Below, in pieces: positions 1 through 8,558 of a DNA stretch of 64,000 nt. The stretch is from contig NZ_BBXE01000024.1 of the NCBI RefSeq assembly GCF_001570565.1, positions 175,440-239,439 on the forward strand. The letters run 5' to 3'. Source of the DNA: Herbidospora yilanensis (GTDB taxonomy: Bacteria > Actinomycetota > Actinomycetes > Streptosporangiales > Streptosporangiaceae). Made by a program: the position numbers and the translations under genes. Numbering within the stretch: position 1 is the stretch's first letter; every line of letters starts with the position of its first letter. The notes beneath the pieces were generated by a model, which saw nothing but the letters and a program-made list of their open reading frames with translations, was not told the DNA's origin and did not search any database.

Positions 1-1519
1 AGGTCGACTGGAGCTCGGCGGCCAGCGGGTCCTGACCCGCGACGACGCTCGTCGAGAGCGGCGACGGGTACTGGTTCGGCTGGTTGAACTCGGGCGCGTA
101 GTCGGCCGGGTCGCTGGGGTTGTACGCCGTCTGCCCGCCCGGCTGCCCGGCCGCCGACGGGATGATGTACTGCTCCATCAGCGCCCACGAGGCGTTGAAC
201 GGCGCCCAGTTGCCGGTGATGCGGCCGTACTGCGCCTCCAGCCAGATCAGGTAGGAGAACGCCTCCGACGTGGTCTCGTGCCCGTGGTCGGGCGCCTCGA
301 CGAGCAGCGTCTCCACCGAGTGGTAGGGGATGCCCTCGGGCGACAGGTAGCCCGAGGCGCTCGCCTTGAGCTTGTTGTACTGCGTCTGGAACTCGGTGAT
401 GTACGCGTTGGTCGTGCTCTCGTCGTCGGCCTCGGTCGCCGTGACCGCCACCGAGGTCAGGCCGGTGGACGCCACGGTGAAGGTGCGCGAGCCGTTGGCG
501 CTGTCGGCGTCCTGCGCCGCGCTCAGCGTCACGTTCTGGACGGTCGCGTAGTTCGACGGGGTGAACGTCAGCGACGCGCCGCCGGTCACGGTCAGGTCGC
601 CGTCACCCGATCCGGCCGAGGTGGTCACGGTGACGTTCGAGGTCGGCGCGATGGCCAGCCGTACGCCGAAGATGGCGGTGTTGCCCTCGGGGACCGTCAG
701 CGCGGTCGGCGAGACGACCAGCGACTGGGTGGTGCCCGGGTCGTCGTCGGCCTCGTTCGCGGTGACGTTCACGCCGGCCAGGCCGCTGGAGGCGACCGTG
801 ATCGTGCGCGAGCCGTTGACGCTGTCGGCGTCCTGCGCGGCGGCCAGCGTCACGTTCTGCGGGGTGGCCCAGTTCGACGAGGTGAACGTCAGGCTGGCGC
901 CCGAGCTCACGGTGAGGTTGGTGTCACCCGAACCGGCCGTCGAGGTCACCGTGACGTTCGAGGTGGGCTGCGCCTGGAGCCGGACCGAGTAGGTGGCGGT
1001 GCCGCCCTCGGGCACGCTCACCGTGGTCGGCGTCACCAGGAGCGCCTGCGGGGTGGGCGAGGGGGAGGGGGACGGCGACGGGTTCGGGCCGTTGCAGACC
1101 GTCCCGTTCAGCGAGAACGAGGTCGGGTTGGTGTTGGTGCCGCTGTACTGGCCGTTGAAGCCGATGCCGACGTTCGCACCGGAGGCCAGGTTCTGCGCCC
1201 ACGACGGCGCGACGACGGTCACGTTCGCGCCCGACTGCGACCAGGTGCCGTTCCAGCCCTGCTGCACGGTCTGGTTGCCCGGCCACGTGTAGGTCAGCCG
1301 CCACGGGCTGACCGGGTCGCCGAGGTTCTGGATCGAGATGTTGGCGCCGAAGCCGGAGCCGTTGTCCCACTGCTTGGCGTAGGTCACCTGGCACGCGATG
1401 GCGGCGTTGGCGGGGAGGGTGGGGAACGTGGCGAGCGCGACGGCCGCCGCCACTGCGGCGAACACGGCCGTGGCGCGGAACCGCCACGACCGCGGCCGGG
1501 GTCTGGGTGGGGGTCTCAT
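1..1519 (-). CDS. GH48 cellulase with N-terminal CBM2 and two Calx-beta-like repeats, partial
   Basis: This is a secreted processive cellulase, cut by the left edge of the window so that about 506 residues remain. The ATG at 1519 opens a Sec signal peptide (Arg-rich start, then FAAVAAAVALATFPTLPANA). A CBM2-type cellulose-binding module follows (Cys pair, NGTWSQSGANVTV region), then a PSPSPSPSP linker. Next come two near-identical 107-residue repeats, 321 bases apart, of the Calx-beta type (PEGGTA and PEGNTA starts, ending EADD). The GH48 catalytic domain begins near residue 365. It shows EAPDHGHETTSEAFSYLIWL, which holds the proposed catalytic acid Glu, and NWAPFNASWALMEQYIIPS. GH48 enzymes attack crystalline cellulose from the reducing end. 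Most of the catalytic domain lies outside the window. Confidence 0.9.
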   Translation of the reverse strand, partial: MRPPPRPRPRSWRFRATAVFAAVAAAVALATFPTLPANAAIACQVTYAKQWDNGSGFGANISIQNLGDPVSPWRLTYTWPGNQTVQQGWNGTWSQSGANVTVVAPSWAQNLASGANVGIGFNGQYSGTNTNPTSFSLNGTVCNGPNPSPSPSPSPTPQALLVTPTTVSVPEGGTATYSVRLQAQPTSNVTVTSTAGSGDTNLTVSSGASLTFTSSNWATPQNVTLAAAQDADSVNGSRTITVASSGLAGVNVTANEADDDPGTTQSLVVSPTALTVPEGNTAIFGVRLAIAPTSNVTVTTSAGSGDGDLTVTGGASLTFTPSNYATVQNVTLSAAQDADSANGSRTFTVASTGLTSVAVTATEADDESTTNAYITEFQTQYNKLKASASGYLSPEGIPYHSVETLLVEAPDHGHETTSEAFSYLIWLEAQYGRITGNWAPFNASWALMEQYIIPSAAGQPGGQTAYNPSDPADYAPEFNQPNQYPSPLSTSVVAGQDPLAAELQST

Positions 1520-1563
1520 GAGCAGGTCGTCTCCAGGGCGGGGGGGTGGGCGGCTCTCAATGT

Positions 1564-1579
1564 GGGCGCGTTTCCGCCC
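1564..1579. promoter_or_regulatory. Weak inverted repeat upstream of the cellulase
   Basis: GGGCG, a 6-base spacer and CGCCC lie 45 bases upstream of the cellulase start, within the 216-base gap to the divergent Nudix gene. It could be an operator for a sugar-responsive repressor. It does not match the 14-base CebR palindrome, so its role is open. Confidence 0.2.
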
Positions 1580-1712
1580 GGCGTACAGAGTGTTTCGGGA
1601 ACGTGACGAGGCGGGGTCTGCCGACGTGGGGCGGCGTACGGAGTGTGGTGAAACGTTCAGGAACACGGCTTGTGCGCACCGGGACACAGGGTTATGCTCA
1701 ACATTAGAAATA

Positions 1713-1723
1713 CTCAGTTTGAG
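1713..1723. promoter_or_regulatory. Inverted repeat upstream of the Nudix regulator
   Basis: CTCA-GTT-TGAG sits 12 bases before the ATG at 1736, inside an AT-rich patch (1698-1727) that stands out from the GC-rich surroundings. Nudix regulators with a C-terminal winged helix commonly control their own operon, so this is a reasonable autoregulatory site. Confidence 0.4.
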
Positions 1724-1735
1724 AAAGACGGTGCG

Positions 1736-2482
1736 ATGGAAGAGGCGGAATGGCTGAACACCTATGAGCCGCGTGACTACCCGCCTGTGGGTGTGACGGT
1801 CGACCTCGTCATCCTGACGATCCGCGACAAGGAGCTCCACGTCCTGCTCGTCGAACGCGGCGAGCCGCCGTTCAAGGGCGAGTGGGCGCTCCCGGGCGGG
1901 TTCGTCCAGCCTGACGAGGACCTGCACGAGGCCGCCGCCCGCGAGCTGAAGGAGGAGACAGGCCTTCGGCAGACCGACCTCGACCGCGTCTACCTGGAGC
2001 AGTTGAAGACCTTCGGCAAGCCCGGCCGCGACCCGCGCCCCCTGCGCGTGTTCACCGTGGCCTACCTGGCCTTCGCGCCCCAGGTGCCCGAGCCCGTCGC
2101 CGGAACCGACGCCGAGAACGCCGCGTGGATGTCCCTGGCTGCCACCAGGAACATGAAGCTCGCCTTCGACCACGCCGCGATCCTGGCCGAGGGCGTCGAA
2201 CGGGCCCGCAACAAGCTGGAGTACAGCTCGCTCGCCACCTCGTTCGTCGGGCCGGAGTTCACCATCTCCGAACTGCGCAACGTCTACGAGGTCGTGTGGG
2301 GCGAGCAGCTCCACCCCGGCAACTTCCACCGGAAGGTGATGTCGGTCGACGGCTACGTCGAGGAGACCGGCCGCACCACCGAGCGCGGGGGAGAACGTGG
2401 GGGCCCCCGCGCCCGGCTCTACCGGTGGGGCGGCGCGACCCAGCTCCATCCGGCGCTGCTGCGCCCGTCCGAGACGACCTGA
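1736..2482 (+). CDS. Nudix hydrolase-type transcriptional regulator (NrtR-like)
   Basis: A 248-residue protein with an N-terminal Nudix domain (about residues 15-150) and a C-terminal winged-helix region (about 155-225, with FVGPEFTISELRNVYEVVWG). The Nudix box at residues 55-77 is intact, with the REL.EE.G core, so the domain may still hydrolyse or at least bind ADP-ribose-like ligands. In the NrtR family such ligands release DNA. The ATG at 1736 is preferred over an upstream in-frame start at 1670 because it follows the AT-rich promoter patch and starts where family members do. The VWA and PurA-like genes follow at short spacing on the same strand and may be its targets. The ligand is unknown. 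Confidence 0.8.
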   Translation: MEEAEWLNTYEPRDYPPVGVTVDLVILTIRDKELHVLLVERGEPPFKGEWALPGGFVQPDEDLHEAAARELKEETGLRQTDLDRVYLEQLKTFGKPGRDPRPLRVFTVAYLAFAPQVPEPVAGTDAENAAWMSLAATRNMKLAFDHAAILAEGVERARNKLEYSSLATSFVGPEFTISELRNVYEVVWGEQLHPGNFHRKVMSVDGYVEETGRTTERGGERGGPRARLYRWGGATQLHPALLRPSETT

Positions 2483-2524
2483 AGCCACCGAACACTCGAA
2501 GCCACCGATGAGGAGTCACCGCAC

Positions 2525-3355
2525 ATGGGATGGGGCCACTGGTCCGACGATGAATTCCAGGCCGCGCAGACCTACCGCGAGCAGCGCGGCCTGGCCGCCT
2601 TCGGACACTCCGAGGCGATGCGCGACCGCCCCCGCCACACCTGGCGGGTGCACCAGGCGCTCGACCCCTACAACGTGAAGGTCAGGGAGGCGCGCGACTC
2701 CCAGGAACACCCCGAGAGCGTCGCCGTCGCCGTCTTCTTCGACGTCACCGGCTCGATGCAGCGGGTCCCGCGCGAGTTACAGGTCCGCCTGCCGAGCCTG
2801 CTCTCCACGGTCACCGCGCTGGTCCCCGACGCCCAGATCCTCTTCGGCGCCGTCGGCGACGCGACGTGCGACCGCGCGCCCCTCCAGATCGGCCAGTTCG
2901 AGTCCGACAACCGCATGGACGAGGACCTGCGCCGCATCCTCCTGGAGGGCGGCGGGGGCGGCGGCATGCGGGAGAGCTACGAACTGGCGCTCTACTTCCT
3001 GGCCCGGCACACCGCGCTCGACTGCCACGAGAAGCGCGGCGTGAAGGGCGTCGCCTTCGTCATCGGCGACGAGATGCCCTACCCCTCGGTGTCCGGCCAC
3101 GAGGTGGCCGCGCTGTTCGGCGAGTCCATGGTCAAGGACGTCCGCACCGAGACCGTCGTCAAGGAGGCCTCCCGCACCTGGGACATCAACGTGATCATCC
3201 CGGGCGGCACCTCCCACGCGGGCGACCAGCAGGTCAGCGGCCTGTGGCGCACGCTACTCGGCGACCGCGTGATCGAGCTCGACGACGTCTCGTCGATCTG
3301 CGACACGATCGCGCTCACCGTGGTCGACCGCGTCATGTCCCAGAAGGCCCACTAG
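2525..3355 (+). CDS. VWA domain protein
   Basis: A 276-residue cytoplasmic protein with no signal peptide or membrane segment. A von Willebrand factor A fold is shown by FFDVTGSM near residue 70, which fits the DxTxS form of the metal-binding MIDAS site. VWA proteins bind partner proteins through the metal and often assist assembly of other enzymes. GAGGAG lies 8 bases before the ATG. The gene sits between the Nudix regulator and the PurA-like gene with 42 and 17 bases between them, so the three probably form one transcript. A glycine run (EGGGGGGMRESYELAL) precedes the middle of the fold. The partner is unknown. Confidence 0.75.
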   Translation: MGWGHWSDDEFQAAQTYREQRGLAAFGHSEAMRDRPRHTWRVHQALDPYNVKVREARDSQEHPESVAVAVFFDVTGSMQRVPRELQVRLPSLLSTVTALVPDAQILFGAVGDATCDRAPLQIGQFESDNRMDEDLRRILLEGGGGGGMRESYELALYFLARHTALDCHEKRGVKGVAFVIGDEMPYPSVSGHEVAALFGESMVKDVRTETVVKEASRTWDINVIIPGGTSHAGDQQVSGLWRTLLGDRVIELDDVSSICDTIALTVVDRVMSQKAH

Positions 3356-3372
3356 CGAGAGTGGAGGCCACC

Positions 3373-4602
3373 ATGGAAGACCACGTGATCGTCGCCGACC
3401 TCGGATACGGCGACGCGGGCAAGGGCACCGTCGTCGACTACCTGTGCTCCCGGCACGCCGACATCAGGGCCGTCGTCCGCTACAACGGCGGCGGCCAGGC
3501 CGGCCACAACGTCGTCACCCCCGACGGCCGCCACCACACCTTCGCCCAGTTCGGCGCGGGCACCTTCTGGGGTGTGCCGACCTTCCTGTCGCGATACATG
3601 ATGGTCGACCCGATGCGGCTGGCCAGCGAGGCCAACCACCTGCGCTGGCTCGGCGTGCACCGGCCGTTCGACCTGCTGACCGTCGACCCGGAGGCGCTGG
3701 TCACCACGCCGTTCCACAAGCGCGTCAACCAGTTCCGGGAACGTTCCCGGGGCGAGCGCCGCCACGGGTCGTGCGGCATGGGCGTCGGCGAGACGGCGTC
3801 CTACGCGATCGACAACCCCGGATCGGCGATCCGGGTCGCCGACTGCGGCAACCCCCGGGCGCTGCGCCCGCTGCTGCGGCGGCTGCGCGACTGGGCCTCC
3901 GCCGAGATCGGCCGGCCGATCAGGATGCCCTCGGTCGACGACGTGGCCGAGGCCTACCGCCAGTTCGCCGCGACCGTGCACACCGGCCGGCTGCCCTCGG
4001 GCGGGCCGCTCGTCTTCGAGGGCGCGCAGGGCGTGCTCCTCGACGAGTGGTACGGCTTCCACCCCTACACGACCTGGTCCACGACCACGTTCACCAACGC
4101 CTTCGAGCTGCTCGGGGAGGCCGGCCTGGACGACGCGAAGCGGCTGGGCGTGGTCCGGACGTACATGACCCGGCACGGCAACGGCCCGTTCGTGACCGAA
4201 GACCCCACCCTCCATCTGCCCGAACGCCACAACATGACCGGCGAGTGGCAGGGCCCGTTCCGCACCGGCCACCTCGACCTCGTCGCGCTCCGCTACGCAG
4301 CCCGCGTCTGCGGCGGCGTCGACGAGATCGCGCTCACCCACCTCGACGTGGCCGAGGAGCACCCCGAGCTCAAGGTCTGCCGCGAGTACGCCGACGGCCT
4401 GACCCTGGTGCCCGGCGGTGGCCTGGAGCTGCGCGCGCAGGTGTCCGAACGCCTGCTCACCGCCCGCCCGGTCCTGTCCCAGGCGCCCGACTCGTGGGCG
4501 GGGCTCGTCGCCCAGGAACTCGACGCCCCGGTCACGATCAGGTCCAGCGGGCCGACCTGGCTCGACAAGAAGGTCCGCCGGTCGGCCGCGGCCCGCCGCT
4601 AA
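3373..4602 (+). CDS. Divergent adenylosuccinate synthetase-like protein
   Basis: A 409-residue protein of the PurA fold, slightly shorter than housekeeping PurA (about 430). The N-terminal loop reads GYGDAGKGT. Asp14 and Lys17, matching the catalytic Asp and P-loop Lys of PurA, remain. The usual WGDEGKGK is changed at two positions (Glu to Ala, Lys to Thr). His45, matching catalytic His41 of E. coli PurA, is present in NGGGQAGH. The conserved C-terminal TTTGRPRRCGW loop, which binds aspartate, is absent. The matching place reads MTGEWQGPFRTGHLDL. The enzyme may therefore join a different amino or nucleotide partner. GGAGG precedes the ATG. Its end overlaps the convergent protease gene by 4 bases. 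It is most likely a paralog dedicated to this cluster rather than the purine gene. Confidence 0.75.
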   Translation: MEDHVIVADLGYGDAGKGTVVDYLCSRHADIRAVVRYNGGGQAGHNVVTPDGRHHTFAQFGAGTFWGVPTFLSRYMMVDPMRLASEANHLRWLGVHRPFDLLTVDPEALVTTPFHKRVNQFRERSRGERRHGSCGMGVGETASYAIDNPGSAIRVADCGNPRALRPLLRRLRDWASAEIGRPIRMPSVDDVAEAYRQFAATVHTGRLPSGGPLVFEGAQGVLLDEWYGFHPYTTWSTTTFTNAFELLGEAGLDDAKRLGVVRTYMTRHGNGPFVTEDPTLHLPERHNMTGEWQGPFRTGHLDLVALRYAARVCGGVDEIALTHLDVAEEHPELKVCREYADGLTLVPGGGLELRAQVSERLLTARPVLSQAPDSWAGLVAQELDAPVTIRSSGPTWLDKKVRRSAAARR

Positions 4603-6479
4603 CCCGCCTCGGGGAAGACCGTGGCGACCGCCACGAGTTCCCCGCCGAGGAATCCCTCGGCCCTGACCCGATCGCCGGCGCCCGGCAGGGTGAGGCCGCC
4701 GGCCCCGGGGGTGACGTCGACTGAGCCACGGGGGCGTCCGTCGACGTACACGTCGACCCGGTCGAGGCCGAGGGTGTCGAAGTGGGTGACGAGCGCGTCG
4801 TCGCCCGGGACGACGCTCACCTTCAGCCGCCGCCTCGGCAGCCGCGCCAGCTCGCGCCCGGCCGTCTCCATCAGGTCGGGGTTGCCCTCCAGCAGGTCGG
4901 CGACGGTGAGCCGGTGGCGTACCGACGGCACGACGCCGAGGTCCTCCAGCGGGGTCCCGGCCGATTCGCCCACCCGCAGGGTGCGCCTGATCGCGACGCT
5001 GATCGCGGCGCCGGCGGGAAGCGGCTCGTAGGGGCTGCCGGGCACGTCGCGCAGGTCGTGGAGCAGGTCGGCCTGGCCGACCACGTTGGCGCCGCCCGCG
5101 CCGGTGTTGTCGTCGACGCCGATGATCGTGCCGATGGCGTGGTCGGCGAACCCGGCGGCGAAGATGTCCGACGTCGAGTAGCAGCGCGCGTCGGTGATCA
5201 GCACGACCGGGCCGTGGTAGAACTGCCCGAACGTGTTGACGAGCTCCTCGGAGCTGAGCGGGAAGGCGTCGGAGTAGACCGCGCCCGTCTCGACCGACAA
5301 CTCCAGTGACCTCCGCCAGCGGGCGTAGCCGGGAGTGTGCGCTGCCAGCAGCAGGTTCAGCGGCGAACTGACCATCTGGGCGGGTTCGGGCTGGACGCGG
5401 CGGTGGGTGAGGAACTGGAGCAGGATCTCCCCGGCCAGGATGTGGCCGCCGGGGTTGCTCCGGATGTCGATGATCAGCCCGTCTTCCGGCAGCGACGTGA
5501 TGATCTGCGCGAACGCCTCGACGTGCGCCTGCAGCGCGGCGGTGAATCTCGCCTGCGAGGTGAACTCGCCCAGGCTGAAGCCGGTGATGCGGACGTGCCC
5601 GAACGTCCCGGACGTCGTCTCGACGGCCCGCCAGAGGAAGATGCCGGTCGCGGTGTAGTTCGACGGGCCCGCGCCCTCGAACAGGAAGCTCCTGATCGAG
5701 GCGAGCTGCTCGCCCTCGATGTCGACGCCGCGCGGCGCGTCGCCGCCGACCGGGGCGGCCGGGACGGTCCGGCGCAGCACCAGCCACGGCATCCGCAGTT
5801 CTTGGGGCTTGCCGTCGAGGTCGACGTACGAGACGACGACCCACTCCTCGTCGGGCGGCAGGTGCCCGGCGAGCGCCCGCTGGGTCAGCGATTCGAGCCC
5901 GCGCGCGTGCCGGGCGGCCAGGTTGCCGCCCGCGTAACGTTCGCCGTTGACGTCGGCGGCCCGGCCGATGGGCACCCCGTTCCAGTGGGTGACCGTGACG
6001 CCGACCTTGAGCTCGCCGCCCACCGGCAGCAGGCCGGCGTTGACCTGCGTGACGACGTAGCGGTCGCCGGCCTGCTCGACGAGGAACGGCAGGAACGCCG
6101 CCGCGTCCGCGAACGGCTTCGGGAGCCGGTAGCCGGTGTGCAGGTCGCGGACCGAGTGGAAGATCGACTGGAGCTGGAAGTGGAAGGCCCACTCGGGGTC
6201 GGGCGTCTCCTGGCGGCTGAGCCGCGCCTGGAGCAGCCGCAGCCGCTGGACGGGGTTGACGCCGTGCATGGCCACCTTGAGCGGCAGGTGCGCGAAGTTC
6301 TGCTCCAGCACCAGCAGCGCCTGGCGGACGATGAGCCGCCGCTGGTCGAGGGTGAGCGTCCCGGCCGTGGCGAGGAAGTCGGCGAGCGTGCCGGGGACGA
6401 TCGTCCAGACGGGCTGCGGGACGGCGGCCTCGGGCCGGGGATCCGAGGCGGCGGCGGTCAAGACGGCCCTTGCGTCCAT
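4599..6479 (-). CDS. S41 family peptidase
   Basis: A 626-residue protein with no signal peptide, so probably cytoplasmic. The C-terminal half holds the tail-specific protease fold: LIIDIRSNPGGHILAGE near residue 330 and DARCYSTSDIFAAGFADH near 420, where the Ser of STSD is the expected nucleophile. The N-terminal region (about 60-220) looks like a PDZ-containing or substrate-recognition part. The start at 6479 follows AGGAG with good spacing. It lies 84 bases downstream of a TetR gene on the same strand. The natural substrate cannot be read from sequence. Confidence 0.75.
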   Translation of the reverse strand: MDARAVLTAAASDPRPEAAVPQPVWTIVPGTLADFLATAGTLTLDQRRLIVRQALLVLEQNFAHLPLKVAMHGVNPVQRLRLLQARLSRQETPDPEWAFHFQLQSIFHSVRDLHTGYRLPKPFADAAAFLPFLVEQAGDRYVVTQVNAGLLPVGGELKVGVTVTHWNGVPIGRAADVNGERYAGGNLAARHARGLESLTQRALAGHLPPDEEWVVVSYVDLDGKPQELRMPWLVLRRTVPAAPVGGDAPRGVDIEGEQLASIRSFLFEGAGPSNYTATGIFLWRAVETTSGTFGHVRITGFSLGEFTSQARFTAALQAHVEAFAQIITSLPEDGLIIDIRSNPGGHILAGEILLQFLTHRRVQPEPAQMVSSPLNLLLAAHTPGYARWRRSLELSVETGAVYSDAFPLSSEELVNTFGQFYHGPVVLITDARCYSTSDIFAAGFADHAIGTIIGVDDNTGAGGANVVGQADLLHDLRDVPGSPYEPLPAGAAISVAIRRTLRVGESAGTPLEDLGVVPSVRHRLTVADLLEGNPDLMETAGRELARLPRRRLKVSVVPGDDALVTHFDTLGLDRVDVYVDGRPRGSVDVTPGAGGLTLPGAGDRVRAEGFLGGELVAVATVFPEAG

Positions 6480-6562
6480 GTCGGGCTCCTGGTGGCCTTC
6501 GGGGGAATGCCGGAAGTCCACCATGGCCGCGCGGAACGGTCCGGGGGAGAGTAGGGGGCTAC

Positions 6563-7171
6563 TCAGCGACCCCTCCGGAGCCCGTTGAGGGCGGTCTCGA
6601 CCACGGCGTCGGCGAACTCGGCCGTGAGCGGCCCCTCGCGGTGGAGCCACCGGTTCTTCAGCGGCCCCCAGAGCAGGTCGACGGCCACGTCGAGGTCGAC
6701 GCCGGAGCCGAGCTGCCCGGCCTCCTGGGCGCGGCGCAGCCGGCGGCGCTTCAGCTCCCTCATTGGTTCGTCGAGGCGCTCGGCGAAGTCGGCGGCCAGG
6801 GCCGGGTCGAGGAGGATCTCGATCGCGAGGGCGCGCATGGGCTCGCTGTAGCGGGGCTCGTTGAGTTCGGCGACGGTGGCGCGGAGCACCGTCTTCAGGT
6901 CGGCTTCGAGGTCGCCGGTGTCGGGCAGGTCGGCGGGCCGGTCGCCCTGGCCCTCGGCGAGCATCAGCAGCGCGTCGAACAGCACCGCCCCCTTCGAGGG
7001 CCACCACCGGTAGATCGTCTGCTTGCCCGCCCCGGCCCTGGCGGCGATGGCCTCGATGTTCAGCCGGGCGTAGCCGACCTCTCCGGCCAGATCGAGTGCG
7101 GCGGTGAGGATCGCCCGGCGGGCGGCCTCGTTGCGCCGGGCCGCGTCGGGCGCCTTTCGCTGCGTCGTCAT
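6563..7171 (-). CDS. TetR family transcriptional regulator
   Basis: A 202-residue repressor. The N-terminal helix-turn-helix (about residues 18-64) reads RRAILTAALDLAGEVG through IAARAGAGKQTIYRWWPSK, a clear TetR signature. The ligand-binding C-terminal half is of the TetR_C_33-like type. It is divergent from the SDR gene at 7258. The 86-base gap between them holds two identical palindromes that are its likely binding sites. The S41 gene follows it and may be cotranscribed. Confidence 0.9.
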   Translation of the reverse strand: MTTQRKAPDAARRNEAARRAILTAALDLAGEVGYARLNIEAIAARAGAGKQTIYRWWPSKGAVLFDALLMLAEGQGDRPADLPDTGDLEADLKTVLRATVAELNEPRYSEPMRALAIEILLDPALAADFAERLDEPMRELKRRRLRRAQEAGQLGSGVDLDVAVDLLWGPLKNRWLHREGPLTAEFADAVVETALNGLRRGR

Positions 7172-7185
7172 GGGAGAAGTGTAGA

Positions 7186-7238
7186 CGAGACGGATCGTCT
7201 CGCGTTACTGTCTTGGCAAGCCGAGACGGATCGTCTCG
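7186..7238. promoter_or_regulatory. Twin TetR operators
   Basis: CGAGACGGATCGTCTCG occurs twice, at 7186-7202 and 7222-7238. Each is a perfect 7-base inverted repeat around GAT. The start-to-start distance is 36 bases. The pair fills the divergent promoter gap between the tetR (-) and SDR (+) genes, so one repressor would shut both directions. Confidence 0.85.
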
Positions 7239-7257
7239 CAAATGACAGGGGACCGTG

Positions 7258-8100
7258 ATGACCGTTGATCGCGTGTGGTTCGTCACCGGGGCGAGCCGGG
7301 GCCTCGGCCGGGCCTTCGCCCAGGCCGCGCTCGCCGCGGGCGACCGCGTCGTCGGGGTGGCCCGCACCCTCGCGCCGCTGGAGGAACTGGCCGCCGAGCA
7401 CGGCGACCGCTTCCTCGCGCTGCCCCTCGACGTCACCGACCGGGCGGCCGTCCGGGCCACCGTCGACGAGGCGGTGCGGCGTATGGGCCGTCTCGACGTC
7501 GTCGTCAACAACGCCGGCTACCTCGCCATGGGCATGCTGGAGGAGTTCGGCGAGGCCGAGGCCCGCGCCCAGATGGAGACGAACTTCTTCGGGCCCCTCT
7601 GGGTCGGCCAGGCCGTGCTGCCGCACCTGCGCGACCAGGGGAGCGGCCACATCCTGCAAATCTCCAGCATCGGCGCGCTCGGCGGCTTCCCCCTCACGGG
7701 GATGTACAGCGCCAGCAAGTTCGCCCTCGAAGGGATGAGCGAGGCGCTGGCGGCGGAGGCCGAGGGCTTCGGCGTCAAGGTCACCATCGTCGAGCCCGGC
7801 GGATACTGGACCGGCCTCTACACCACCGGGCTCGTCACGACCGAGCCGATGGACGTCTACGCGCCGCTGCGGGCCGAACTGGAGAAGCGCTTCGCCGAAG
7901 GATCCGTCGACAGCCTGCCGGAGCTCGCGGCCGAAGCCGTCATGAGACTCGTGGCCGACGAGAACCCGCCGCTGCGCCTGCTGCTGGGCAGCGCCGTCTA
8001 CGACATCGCCTTCGACCTCTCCCGGAAGAAGACGGAGACCTGGGCGGCCTGGGAGGAGGTCAGCCGCGCCGCGGAGAAGGCCGTTCCGGCGCCCGAATGA
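7258..8100 (+). CDS. SDR family oxidoreductase
   Basis: A 280-residue classical short-chain dehydrogenase. TGASRGLG near residue 10 binds the nucleotide, NNAG is near 85, and the catalytic Ser and Tyr-x3-Lys appear in ISSIGA and YSASK. AGGGGA lies 5 bases before the ATG at 7258 and only 2 before the GTG at 7255, so the ATG is chosen. Expression is probably relieved by loss of the neighbouring TetR protein from the twin operators. In this kind of pair the TetR ligand is often the SDR substrate or a related toxic compound. The substrate is unknown. Confidence 0.88.
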   Translation: MTVDRVWFVTGASRGLGRAFAQAALAAGDRVVGVARTLAPLEELAAEHGDRFLALPLDVTDRAAVRATVDEAVRRMGRLDVVVNNAGYLAMGMLEEFGEAEARAQMETNFFGPLWVGQAVLPHLRDQGSGHILQISSIGALGGFPLTGMYSASKFALEGMSEALAAEAEGFGVKVTIVEPGGYWTGLYTTGLVTTEPMDVYAPLRAELEKRFAEGSVDSLPELAAEAVMRLVADENPPLRLLLGSAVYDIAFDLSRKKTETWAAWEEVSRAAEKAVPAPE

Positions 8101-8126
8101 CCGCCGTTTTCTGCTAGGCATGCGGC

Positions 8127-8558
8127 ATGCAGCGATTGACGCCTCTCATCGGCGAATGGGCCGTCACGACCGCGCTCGCCGACGGCCGGGTGCTCGGCCG
8201 GGTCCGGTCGACGTTCACCTGGCTCGACGACCGGTTCGTCGTCCAGCACACTGACGTCTTCCCCGGCGACCAGGGCATGCCCGAGTTGTTCCCCGCCGTC
8301 TGCGTCTACGGCCTCGACGACGACGCCGGGCGGTTCACCCAGCTCTACTCCGACGGGCGGGGCGTGCACCGCGTCTACCAGTGCAGCCTGGACGACGGCG
8401 TCTGGCGGATGTGGCGCGACCAGCCGGGGTTCGCGCAGCGTTTCACCGCCACCGTCGGGGCCGACGTCATCGACGGCGGCTGGGAGCTGGCCCTGGAGGA
8501 GGGCGGGTGGAAGCCCGACCTGTCGGTCAGGTACGAGAGAGCCGGTCGGCCAGCCTGA
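8127..8558 (+). CDS. Conserved hypothetical protein, DUF1579/lipocalin-like
   Basis: A 143-residue soluble protein starting MQRLTPLIGEWAVTT. The GEW near the N-terminus, repeated beta strands (FTWLDDRFVVQHTDV, CVYGLDDDAGRFTQLYSD) and a final RYER are typical of small beta-barrel proteins that measure or bind a hydrophobic ligand. It follows the SDR by 26 bases and may share its transcript. The last 32 bases overlap the convergent endonuclease V gene. Function is unknown. Confidence 0.65.
   Translation: MQRLTPLIGEWAVTTALADGRVLGRVRSTFTWLDDRFVVQHTDVFPGDQGMPELFPAVCVYGLDDDAGRFTQLYSDGRGVHRVYQCSLDDGVWRMWRDQPGFAQRFTATVGADVIDGGWELALEEGGWKPDLSVRYERAGRPA

Noticed and set aside
37..1500. Plus-strand frames inside the GH48 region
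   Set aside because: They mirror the minus-strand cellulase and have no start signals or domains.
1520..1735. CebR operator before the cellulase
   Set aside because: No match to the 14-base inverted repeat. Only a weak GGGCG/CGCCC pair is present.
3373..4602. PurZ-type enzyme for aminoadenine (Z) DNA
   Set aside because: PurZ lacks the catalytic Asp that is present here (Asp14), and no phage or DNA polymerase gene is nearby.
3352..6192. 946-codon open frame across the PurA-like and protease genes on the minus strand
   Set aside because: It spans two well-supported genes in other frames and is Arg/Pro-rich noise.
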